Shown one piece after another: positions 8,882 to 15,840 of a stretch of 64,000 bases of DNA (position 1 is the first letter of the stretch; every line of letters starts with the position of its first letter). A model generated the notes under the pieces. It saw only the letters and a list, made by a program, of their open reading frames with translations. It did no database searches and was not told the origin of the DNA. This stretch comes from Lewinellaceae bacterium (lineage in GTDB: Bacteria > Bacteroidota > Bacteroidia > Chitinophagales > Saprospiraceae). Made by a program: the position numbers and the translations under genes. Location: contig JACJXX010000002.1 in assembly GCA_020636435.1 (NCBI GenBank), forward strand, positions 1,674,001 through 1,738,000, read 5' to 3'.

Positions 8882-9451
8882 TCAGACCCTTAGCGAGCCC
8901 CGGAACCCCCTGGCGGCATAGTAGGAGGGCGCGCCATTGTGATACACAAAGACGTGGCCGTAGCGGAAATCAGCAAAGATAGCGCCGCCGAGTTTTCTGA
9001 TATCGGAAGGCGTTTTCACCCAGCTCGACGTTTTCGCATCGAAATTTCCAAGTGCCTGCAACGCTCGATATTGTTCTTCCGTTAAAAGCTCAATGCCCAT
9101 GGCAGTTGCCATGTCCACAGCGTTATCTTTTGGTTTATGTTCTTTCCTTGACTCCTGCCCTTCGCGGTCGTAACAAACACTTCTGCGGCCTTTAGGGCTT
9201 TCCGCTGAACAGTCGTAAAAAATGTATTCGCCCGTCTTTTTATCGTGGCCAACAACATCCGGTTCGCCGCCAGTCCTTTCCATTTCATGGAGCGTCCACA
9301 GTTTTTCAGCATGGGCTTCCAGCTTTGCTTGTATTTTAGCCCATTCCAGCCCTTGGTGGCGGTTCATGTTATGCTCAAAACGGCCTTTTAATGTTCTGAG
9401 TAGTTCTTCGCGCTGTTCTGGCGACAACTCCTTTTTATTTCCCATTGCCAT
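8882..9451 (-). CDS. DUF4256 family protein
   Basis: The protein has 189 residues. Its sequence follows DUF4256: N-terminal helix 'LSPEQREELLRTLKGRFEHN', then 'GGEPDVVGHDKKTGEYIFYD', 'GRRSVCYDREGQESR', 'MATAMGIELLTEEQYRALQ' and C-terminal 'VFVYHNGAPSYYAARGFRG'. The family occurs widely in bacteria and its function is unknown; members are cytosolic. It is transcribed toward the terminator at 8832-8863, away from the IS-interrupted repeat. Recognition is from memory of the family and fairly secure. Confidence 0.85.
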   Translation of the reverse strand: MAMGNKKELSPEQREELLRTLKGRFEHNMNRHQGLEWAKIQAKLEAHAEKLWTLHEMERTGGEPDVVGHDKKTGEYIFYDCSAESPKGRRSVCYDREGQESRKEHKPKDNAVDMATAMGIELLTEEQYRALQALGNFDAKTSSWVKTPSDIRKLGGAIFADFRYGHVFVYHNGAPSYYAARGFRGSLRV

Positions 9452-9565
9452 AATGTGTATTTTGATTTGACCACTCTGTCTTTTAATGCGCTCACTCCCG
9501 GCTACCGTTCTAAGGACTTCGGCGTGAGATGAACTGTGTTAAAAAGCAAGAAAAAAGGCAAAAAT

Positions 9566-10564
9566 TTACGCCGCTTTTTCATTTTTAAGATGGTACTCAT
9601 TATCGAATTTCACCCCTGATTTGACCACCGCAAACATCTGCCGGAGCATCTTATTGCACACTGCTAGCATGGCCACTTTGTGGCATTTCCCTTTGCTTCT
9701 GAGGCGCTCATACAGCAGTTTGCAGGGCTGGTTGAAGCGCTTGGCTGACCGGGCGCCCATGTAGAGCAAGGCCCTCAAATTGGGGTCTCCCGTCTTGGAA
9801 ATGCTGCCTCGTTTTTTAATGCTGGAGCCGGACTCGCACTGGGTGGAACACACGCCGACAAACTTGGCCAGCTGCTTGGGGTTGTCAAATTCCCGGAAGC
9901 CGTTGGTAGCCACCAACAGGCTCTGGGCGATGGCCGGGCCGACGCCAACTACGGAGGTGGCCAGAGCGTAGGCCTGGTCAAAACAATCCTCCGAAATGCT
10001 CAGGAGGCCCTTTTCAGTATCCTGGATTTGCCGCTTGCACAACGCTAAACTTTCCCTCAGAGACTCCTGGACATAAGGCAGGGGCTTGACGTGGAACTCG
10101 AGGGCGTGCAACTGGTTGGAAATAACTACCTGCTGTTTTTTGAGCTGCTTCAAATACACCCTCAATTGGGTGATTTCCAGCATCTTGTCGCTTGGTATAC
10201 GATAGGATTTGGGCTTATTGAACTGCCCGTACAACGCCAGTGCGCAGGCATCTTTGGCGTCAGTTTTGGTCGTGGATAGCAGTACGCCCTTAATGAAACC
10301 GTTGCTCTGTTTAGGATTTAAAACAGAAACAGGAACCTGGTTTTCGCACAGCGCAAAGACAACTTTCATGGAGTAATTGCCGGTGGCTTCGAGCACGACA
10401 TGAGGCTTGGGAAGCTCTTTAACCTTCTGTAGCAGGGCTGCGATCCCGGCATCATTGTTGTCGAATTTATCGACTTCCCACTGCTCGGGGGCAAGCGGAA
10501 AAGCTGTCACCAGGTCGTCTTTGCTGACATCTATACCAATGAAAGTTTTGGGCAACGTGTCCAT
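9566..10564 (-). CDS. IS110-family transposase (DEDD recombinase)
   Basis: The protein has 332 residues, a normal length for the family. The N-terminal RuvC-like DEDD domain shows 'FIGIDVSKDDL', 'HVVLEATGNYS' and 'TKTDAKDACALA'; a coiled-coil linker follows; the C-terminal Transposase_20 domain shows 'GVGPAIAQSLL', 'FVGVCSTQCESGSSIKK' and 'GDPNLRALLYMGA'. It cuts and rejoins donor and target DNA guided by an RNA made from the element's own non-coding end. The frame is intact, so the element could be active. The family call is secure. Confidence 0.95.
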   Translation of the reverse strand: MDTLPKTFIGIDVSKDDLVTAFPLAPEQWEVDKFDNNDAGIAALLQKVKELPKPHVVLEATGNYSMKVVFALCENQVPVSVLNPKQSNGFIKGVLLSTTKTDAKDACALALYGQFNKPKSYRIPSDKMLEITQLRVYLKQLKKQQVVISNQLHALEFHVKPLPYVQESLRESLALCKRQIQDTEKGLLSISEDCFDQAYALATSVVGVGPAIAQSLLVATNGFREFDNPKQLAKFVGVCSTQCESGSSIKKRGSISKTGDPNLRALLYMGARSAKRFNQPCKLLYERLRSKGKCHKVAMLAVCNKMLRQMFAVVKSGVKFDNEYHLKNEKAA

Positions 10565-10760
10565 AAAATTTGTACATTTACGAAGTTAAAAAATTTATTT
10601 GAGCAAGACATTGGTGCTACTACGATCATCGTAAACGGGCTCGAAGCCTATATAACTGTCCAGTATGGCATCAATGGTACAAACGGGCGGGTGGCTCAAC
10701 ATCTCACGCGGTGTCTAAGCACCAACTTCGGCTCGGCCTAACCCGCCCGCTGCTCTCTTG
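10565..10760 (-). ncRNA. Candidate bridge RNA of the IS110 element
   Basis: This is the non-coding end upstream of the transposase, where IS110 elements encode a bridge RNA. A 9-bp stem (10684-10692 with 10741-10749) and a 3-bp stem enclose an internal loop capped by hairpin GGTG-TCTAAG-CACC (10710-10723). The two sides of the loop are 10700-10709, the complement of GCGTGAGATG, and 10725-10732, ACTTCGGC. Together they match the left insertion junction ACTTCGGCGTGAGATG (9516-9531) on opposite strands and overlap by the dinucleotide GC. Another hairpin GGCTcgAAGCC lies near 10645. The exact 5' and 3' ends are unknown, and only one guide loop could be recognised. Confidence 0.55.
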
Positions 10761-11250
10761 GTAAATATCGTTTTTTATCTTCATTTTTCGTTTTTGCTAA
10801 GTTACGACTTCGGCGTGAGCTCAGTCGAACGCTCAGTCGAACGCTGGACAGCCACGTGGTGCTTCGTCCACCCCCGACCCTTCGGGTACGGGGCAGGCGT
10901 ACACAGCCCCGAGCCACCGTTGGACCCGTACACCATACACAACCCCGGCAGCGATTGTCCAACGCTAGACGGGTTGCCTCACTCCCTTCAAAACTAAACA
11001 ATGCCAACCATAAGGAAAAGCCTTTTTCGCTTAAAAATCCCGGCTGCCTTTCCAACCTGGAAAAGCGGATAAAACCGGCGGGGAACACCAAACGGAATTT
11101 GATGCCAGCTGGCTGGGACCAGGCGCCTATCCGTCCTGGCTGGAGGCGGGAGGAATAAGCTGTGCTCCGAACTTTTTACAGCGCGCAAACCGGAAATTGC
11201 TGATATTACGGGGTATTTCCTGGAGGAATAGTCCCAGGAGAGAAAACATA

Positions 11251-12078
11251 ATGGATAAGCAATACCTGAAAGAATTGGTGGGCCAGGGGAATCTTGAACA
11301 AGCCTTCCAGGCCCTGTTTGGCTACGGCAAAGACAAGAAGGAAAAAGACTGGCTCAATGCTTTATGGATACAATACAACCGCTTAAAGGAACTGGAGCAG
11401 AACAGCCTGATGGGCACCTTGTCTCCGGAGGAAGCGGACCGGATAAAAAACCGGATACTCTCCGCTTTGCTGTCCTTGATCGACGATCTGCCCGAACAGA
11501 AAAGTGAAAGCCCCGCCCCGGATGTGCCCCTGTCGCAACCGGCAGGCAAAAAACGATGGTTCAAATGGACGCTGATCGGCGTGGTGGTGTTAGCCGGGCT
11601 GATCGCCGGTTATTCCAATCTGAGCCATACCGAGGCGAACAAAGGCAATGAACCTCCTGTCCCGGAGGCAGCGACGCCAAAGGAAACCCAAACTAAACCC
11701 CAAACATTACGTTTTCCAGAGGACGATACCGCAACCTTCCTCTTTTCCACCGGCAATGAAATAAGCTACCGTATCCTGGGCGGCGAACTGAAGAGCCTGG
11801 GCGGCGGCGCCCGCCAACTGTCATTCACCATCCGCTGCTCCGGCCGAAAGGGGAACGGCGTGAATTTCTGGGACGATACCTTCCGCCTGGAACTGGACGA
11901 GCCCGGTGCTCTGCTGGCGCCTTCCAGCGGGCTGAATGAAGTCGTCGACAACAATAGCTTTAAGGACGGGATAGTGTCTTTTGTGGTGAAAGAACCTTTT
12001 TCCAGCATGAAGATCGCTATCATCAACCCCTGGGACCCGGAAGATATCCGTAAATTGCCGGTCAGCATTGGGCAATAA
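11251..12078 (+). CDS. EAD11-transmembrane protein with unknown C-terminal domain
   Basis: The protein has 275 residues from ATG 11251, preceded by a GGAG-type site; a longer frame adds 18 unlikely residues. Residues 1-85 match effector-associated domain 11: 'LKELVGQGNLEQAFQAL'..'LKELEQNSLMGTLSPEEADR'..'LSALLSLIDDLPE'. After a linker and 'KKRWFKW' comes one membrane helix ('TLIGVVVLAGLIAGYS', about 108-125), then a Pro/Glu-rich spacer and a beta-rich C-terminal domain that I do not recognise. EADs are homotypic adaptor domains that bring effectors to NTPase or signalling partners. The likely topology is EAD inside, C-terminal domain outside. There is no partner gene beside it. Confidence 0.75.
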   Translation: MDKQYLKELVGQGNLEQAFQALFGYGKDKKEKDWLNALWIQYNRLKELEQNSLMGTLSPEEADRIKNRILSALLSLIDDLPEQKSESPAPDVPLSQPAGKKRWFKWTLIGVVVLAGLIAGYSNLSHTEANKGNEPPVPEAATPKETQTKPQTLRFPEDDTATFLFSTGNEISYRILGGELKSLGGGARQLSFTIRCSGRKGNGVNFWDDTFRLELDEPGALLAPSSGLNEVVDNNSFKDGIVSFVVKEPFSSMKIAIINPWDPEDIRKLPVSIGQ

Positions 12079-12237
12079 GGCGCTAGGAAAGAATAAACTG
12101 TCCATTCTGGCTTGTCCTTTTTGCGCCATGCTGCGTTGCTCATCACTCAGGTAGCTTAGGCTATCCTCGATCTTCGCGCCTTGCCTGGCACAAAAATCAC
12201 TGCCCCATAATTGAACACTTTACTCTTTCCTAGCGCC
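12079..12237 (+). mobile_element. 159-bp hairpin MITE (ATGCTGCGTTGC core), copy 1, variant ends
   Basis: The element runs from GGCGCTAGGAAAGAATAAA to TTTACTCTTTCCTAGCGCC. It is flanked by TAA on both sides, and the left TAA is the stop codon of the EAD11 gene. The core matches copies at 41520, 49493 and 60927, but both ends differ from theirs in a complementary way (GGCGCTA/TAGCGCC against GGCACGA/TCGTGCC). Confidence 0.8.
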
Positions 12238-12334
12238 TAACACTTGACACAATATGAAAGCCATACCCAAACCCAAATAGGCCACTGTTCTAAAGTTGGG
12301 CAAAAGTCGGAAGTCGGAAATCGGAAATCGGAAT

Positions 12335-12394
12335 GGTACCGAGCCTTCCGCAACTTTTTGGCCATCAATATTGTCCAATGCTAGACGGGTAGCC
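12335..12394 (+). repeat. Short GGCTACC-family repeat (copy D)
   Basis: GGTACCG at the left and TTGTCCAATGCTAGACGGGT plus AGCC at the right match the ends of the repeat at 22743-22865, with a much shorter unrelated middle. A run of TCGGAAA-type tandem units precedes it (12305-12334). No target duplication is visible. Confidence 0.5.
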
Positions 12395-12429
12395 CCCAGC
12401 CTGGGCGAATACCTGAACATCTGATCTTT

Positions 12430-12909
12430 ATGAAAAAGACAATAATCTTCCTCTTCGCCACCCTCCTGCTTCTTTCATGCCAGCCGGAAAAGCAGTCCCC
12501 GGCTTTCGACAAAGCCGCCACGGCAGAAAGCGCCCGGTTAATGCTGCACGACTACCACGCTGCCATCAAACGCGAGGGCCTAACCGGCGAATTCCCTTAC
12601 CTGGACTCCTCTTCCGATTTCTTCTGGGTACCGCCCGGCTACACTTCCGCCCTGCCTTACGATTCGGTACGGACGATCCTGGAAGCCAATGCCGGGGCAT
12701 TCACTTCCGTCGAATTCCGGTGGGACACCCTGCAGTTGTTCCCGCTGTCAGCGGAGATCGTCAACTACACCGGAATCGTCACCGGGAAGATGGTGGACAC
12801 GGCAGGCGCCCGCATTGCTACCTCCATCATCGAAAGCGGGACGCTGATCCGGCGGGAGGAGGGGTGGAAGCTGCTGAGCGGGCAGTCGGCGGTTTTGGGG
12901 CAGGATTGA
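12430..12909 (+). CDS. NTF2-like lipoprotein
   Basis: The protein has 159 residues with a lipoprotein signal (MKKTIIFLFATLLLLSC). The mature part resembles an NTF2-like domain: helix 'ESARLMLHDYHAAIKREGL', 'FFWVPPGYTSALPYDSVRTIL', and a final strand pair 'SGTLIRREEGWKLLSGQSA'. It probably sits in the periplasm or outer membrane and binds or protects a small ligand; no catalytic residue can be singled out. It stands alone, followed by 313 bp without a gene. Confidence 0.75.
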   Translation: MKKTIIFLFATLLLLSCQPEKQSPAFDKAATAESARLMLHDYHAAIKREGLTGEFPYLDSSSDFFWVPPGYTSALPYDSVRTILEANAGAFTSVEFRWDTLQLFPLSAEIVNYTGIVTGKMVDTAGARIATSIIESGTLIRREEGWKLLSGQSAVLGQD

Positions 12910-13222
12910 CAGGAACTCCTTTGGAGCAAGCCCCGCGTCAGGGTCTATAGATGGGTTAGGGGCTACACCTAAGCCTGGATAGGTAGCTGGTATTAGCCTG
13001 TCGAGCTGATATGAGCCGTACCACAAGGCCTCTCATTGTATAAACAACAAAAAGAATAAACCTAACTACAATAAGTTAAAGCCCCCATATAAAACCTTGG
13101 TCAAAACAGTACAATACCCTCACCCTTTCAAAAGTAAACAATGCCCCCCAAAAGTAAAAGCCCTTACTCAGGAAGATATTCGTAATATTGCCAATCTACT
13201 TTATGAAACCAACAACTCTGCC
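12910..13222. other. Intergenic region, no gene recognised
   Basis: It contains AGGGGCTACACCTAAGCC- and GGTAGCTGGTATTAGCC-like segments that could fold, then an A-rich stretch. The GH9 reading frame is open from 13097, but those upstream codons give no signal peptide, so I treat them as leader. Confidence 0.4.
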
Positions 13223-15694
13223 ATGACAAAACACCTCCTACTTCTTGCCCTCGTCCTTGCCTGCCCAGGCCCTCTCCTCTCCCAGCAAAGCTGGATTCGC
13301 ATCAACCAGCTGGGCTATACGCCCCAATCCATCAAGGTGGCTGTCCTCGGCTGCCGGGAGGACATCAGCGTTGCCTCCTTTGAAGTGGTGGACCTGCTCA
13401 CCGAAGAAACCGTTTTTCAAAGCCGGAAGATAAGCGCCTTCCCAACCTACGCCTGCTTCAATAAAATCTACCGCCTCGACTTTTCCAGTTTCGAAGACGA
13501 GGGCACCTTTTATGTCAAAGCCGGAGCCATGCAAAGCCCGCCCTTCCGCATCGCCAAGGACATCTACGACGGCGCTGCCGACTTCCTCCTGAATTACATG
13601 CGGCAGCAACGTTGCGGCTACAACCCCTACCTGCGGGACTCCTGCCACACCCAGGACGGCTTCATCGTCGACCATCCCCAATTGGAGGGCCAGCACATCG
13701 ACGTCACCGGCGGCTGGCACGATGCCTCTGATTATTTGCAGTACGTCACCACCTCCGCCAACGCCACCTACCAGATGCTGTTCGCCTACCAACAGCGCCC
13801 CAAGGCCTTCGGCGACCAGTACGATGCCGCCGGCCTGCCCGGCCCCAACGGCATCCCCGACATCCTGGACGAGGCCAAATGGGGGCTCGACTGGCTGGAC
13901 AAGATGAACCCCTCCTATGGCATGATGTTCAACCAGATCGCCGACGACCGCGACCACCTGACCTTTACCCTGCCTACCCTCGATTCGGTCGACTACGGCA
14001 AAGGGCTGGAACGCCCGGTGTACTTCGTGACCGGCAAGCCGCAGGGGCTGGCGAAGTACAAGAACCGCACCACCGGAGTGTCTTCCACAGCCGCCAAATA
14101 TGCCTCCGCTTTTGCCCTGGGGGCGGAGCTGCTGAAAGCGCACTATCCCGAATTTTGCCAACGAATCTCCGCCAAAGCGTTTGACGCCTACGCCTTTGCC
14201 AAAACGGATCTCGGCGTTTGCCAAACGGCCAGCAACCGCGCCCCCTACTTTTACGAAGAAGACAACTACGTTGACGATATGGAACTGGCGGCCGCCCAGC
14301 TGTTCCGCCACACCAAAGGTCCAAACTTCCTGAAGGAAGCCACCTACTGGGGCCAGCTGGAGCCCGCCACCCCCTGGATGATCACCGACACCGCCCGTCA
14401 TTACCAGTGGTATCCCTTTGTGAACCTGGGGCACTACCTGGTGGCACAATCGGCAGACAGCCTGGGCCGCGCTCAATTCACCAGTTTTCTACAACAAGGA
14501 CTGGAAGCCATCTACCAGCGAGGCAAAGAAAACGGCTTCTTCCGCGGCGTGCCCTACATCTGGTGCTCCAACAACCTGGTGGCCGCCGCCCTCACCCAGG
14601 CCCGCCTCTACCACGAACTCACCGGCGACGGCCGCTACCTGGAAATGGAAGCGGCGATGCGCGACTGGCTCTTGGGCTGCAACCCCTGGGGAACCAGCAT
14701 GATCGTCGGCTTCCCCCAGGGAGCCGATACGCCTACCGACCCCCACTCCGCCTTCACCGCCAAGTATGGCTACCCCATCGATGGCGGGCTGGTCGACGGG
14801 CCCATTTACACCAGCACCTTCAAGAAATTGATCGGCTTGAAAATTGTCAACGGTGATGAGTACGCCGAATTCCAGTCGAATCTCTGCGTTTACCACGACG
14901 ACTGGGGCGACTACTCCACCAACGAGCCGACCATGGACGGCACCGCCAGCCTGACGTTCTATCTGTCGGCCATGGAGGAAGAAGAACCCGAACTCTACCC
15001 CGGCTTTACGTACCGCGAAGGCGCCATCATCCGGGGCGACACCACCGCCAAAACCATCCACCTCGTCTTCACCGGCGGGGATTACAACGACGGGGGGGAG
15101 CACATCCGCCAGGTATTGCAACAACAGCAGGTTCCCGCTCACTTCTTCTTCACTGGTGATTTCTATCGTAATGCGGACAACGAGGCGCTGATCCAGGGGC
15201 TGAAAGCAGACGGCCACTACCTGGGCCCTCATTCCGACCGGCACCTGCTCTATGCCCCCTGGGACAAGCGGGATTCTCTGCTCGTCAGCAAGGAACAATT
15301 CATCCAGGACTTGCAAGCCAACTACCGGGAGATGGCCCGGTTCGGGATACAAAAGCAGGACGCGCCCTTCTTTCTACCCCCTTATGAATGGTACAACGCC
15401 ACCATCAGCCAATGGACAAAAGAACTGGGCCTGCAGCTTATCAACTTCAGCCCGGGCACCCGTTCCAACGCCGATTATACCACGCCGGATCTGGGCGAGC
15501 GTTACCGCAGCAGCGGGGAGATCATGGAGAGCATTCTGAACCATGAAAAAAACAGTTCGTCCGGGCTGAATGGCTTTATCCTGTTGCTGCACATCGGTAC
15601 GCATCCGGACCGGACGGATAAGTTTTATTTCCAGCTGGAGGAATTGATCCGGGAGTTGAAGAAGAGAGGATATGGGTTTGGGGTGATGGAATAA
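13223..15694 (+). CDS. Secreted GH9 glycosidase fused to a polysaccharide-deacetylase-like domain
   Basis: The protein has 823 residues from ATG 13223, chosen for its signal peptide (MTKHLLLLALVLACPGPLLS). Residues about 22-105 form the cellulase N-terminal Ig-like domain ('IRINQLGYTPQSIKVAV'). About 110-580 is a GH9 (alpha/alpha)6 catalytic domain with 'GGWHDASDY' supplying the catalytic Asp pair near 166-169, 'LLGCNPWGTSM', and the acid Glu in 'STNEPTMDG' near 568. About 605-820 is NodB-like with zinc site 'PHSDRH', but motif 1 reads 'VFTGGDYNDGG' rather than TFDDGP. GH9 enzymes cleave beta-1,4-glucans and related glycans; the second domain could de-N-acetylate the same polymer. It acts outside the cytoplasm. 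Confidence 0.9.
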   Translation: MTKHLLLLALVLACPGPLLSQQSWIRINQLGYTPQSIKVAVLGCREDISVASFEVVDLLTEETVFQSRKISAFPTYACFNKIYRLDFSSFEDEGTFYVKAGAMQSPPFRIAKDIYDGAADFLLNYMRQQRCGYNPYLRDSCHTQDGFIVDHPQLEGQHIDVTGGWHDASDYLQYVTTSANATYQMLFAYQQRPKAFGDQYDAAGLPGPNGIPDILDEAKWGLDWLDKMNPSYGMMFNQIADDRDHLTFTLPTLDSVDYGKGLERPVYFVTGKPQGLAKYKNRTTGVSSTAAKYASAFALGAELLKAHYPEFCQRISAKAFDAYAFAKTDLGVCQTASNRAPYFYEEDNYVDDMELAAAQLFRHTKGPNFLKEATYWGQLEPATPWMITDTARHYQWYPFVNLGHYLVAQSADSLGRAQFTSFLQQGLEAIYQRGKENGFFRGVPYIWCSNNLVAAALTQARLYHELTGDGRYLEMEAAMRDWLLGCNPWGTSMIVGFPQGADTPTDPHSAFTAKYGYPIDGGLVDGPIYTSTFKKLIGLKIVNGDEYAEFQSNLCVYHDDWGDYSTNEPTMDGTASLTFYLSAMEEEEPELYPGFTYREGAIIRGDTTAKTIHLVFTGGDYNDGGEHIRQVLQQQQVPAHFFFTGDFYRNADNEALIQGLKADGHYLGPHSDRHLLYAPWDKRDSLLVSKEQFIQDLQANYREMARFGIQKQDAPFFLPPYEWYNATISQWTKELGLQLINFSPGTRSNADYTTPDLGERYRSSGEIMESILNHEKNSSSGLNGFILLLHIGTHPDRTDKFYFQLEELIRELKKRGYGFGVME

Positions 15695-15840
15695 ACCAGC
15701 TATTTAACCGATGCGTTCAAAGTTTGGCAATCTGCTGACGTTACTGCAAAGTCCCGACCTAAGCTTGCCTGCCATAGAGTAGCTATTCTTATTTTGCAGC
15801 TTTTTACCACAAACCTTTGAGGTTTTTACAATCCGCATCC

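Larger units (their letters stand above)
9529..10819 (-). mobile_element. IS110-family insertion sequence
   Basis: About 1.29 kb carrying one transposase gene and about 240 bp of non-coding DNA upstream of it. Both junctions read GACTTCGGCGTGAG (9515-9528 and 10806-10819), whereas the uninterrupted repeat copy A has that 14-mer once, so the exact end lies somewhere within it. There are no terminal inverted repeats, as usual for IS110. The ends are set by comparison with repeat copies A and C. Confidence 0.8.
9500..10978 (+). repeat. GGCTACC-family MITE copy B, split by an IS110 insertion
   Basis: Its left 29 bp (GGCTACCGTTCTAAGG...) lie at 9500-9528 and the remainder at 10806-10978, ending CTAGACGGGTTGCC. 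Perfect 8-bp direct repeats TCACTCCC flank the whole composite (9492-9499 and 10979-10986), which shows the MITE inserted first and the IS later. It contains the same 26-nt GC hairpin as copy A. Confidence 0.75.

Noticed and set aside
13238..14476. Long minus-strand open frame of 412 codons
   Set aside because: It lies fully antisense to the GH9 gene, has Val/Gly-rich composition typical of reverse frames of GC-rich genes and no domain.
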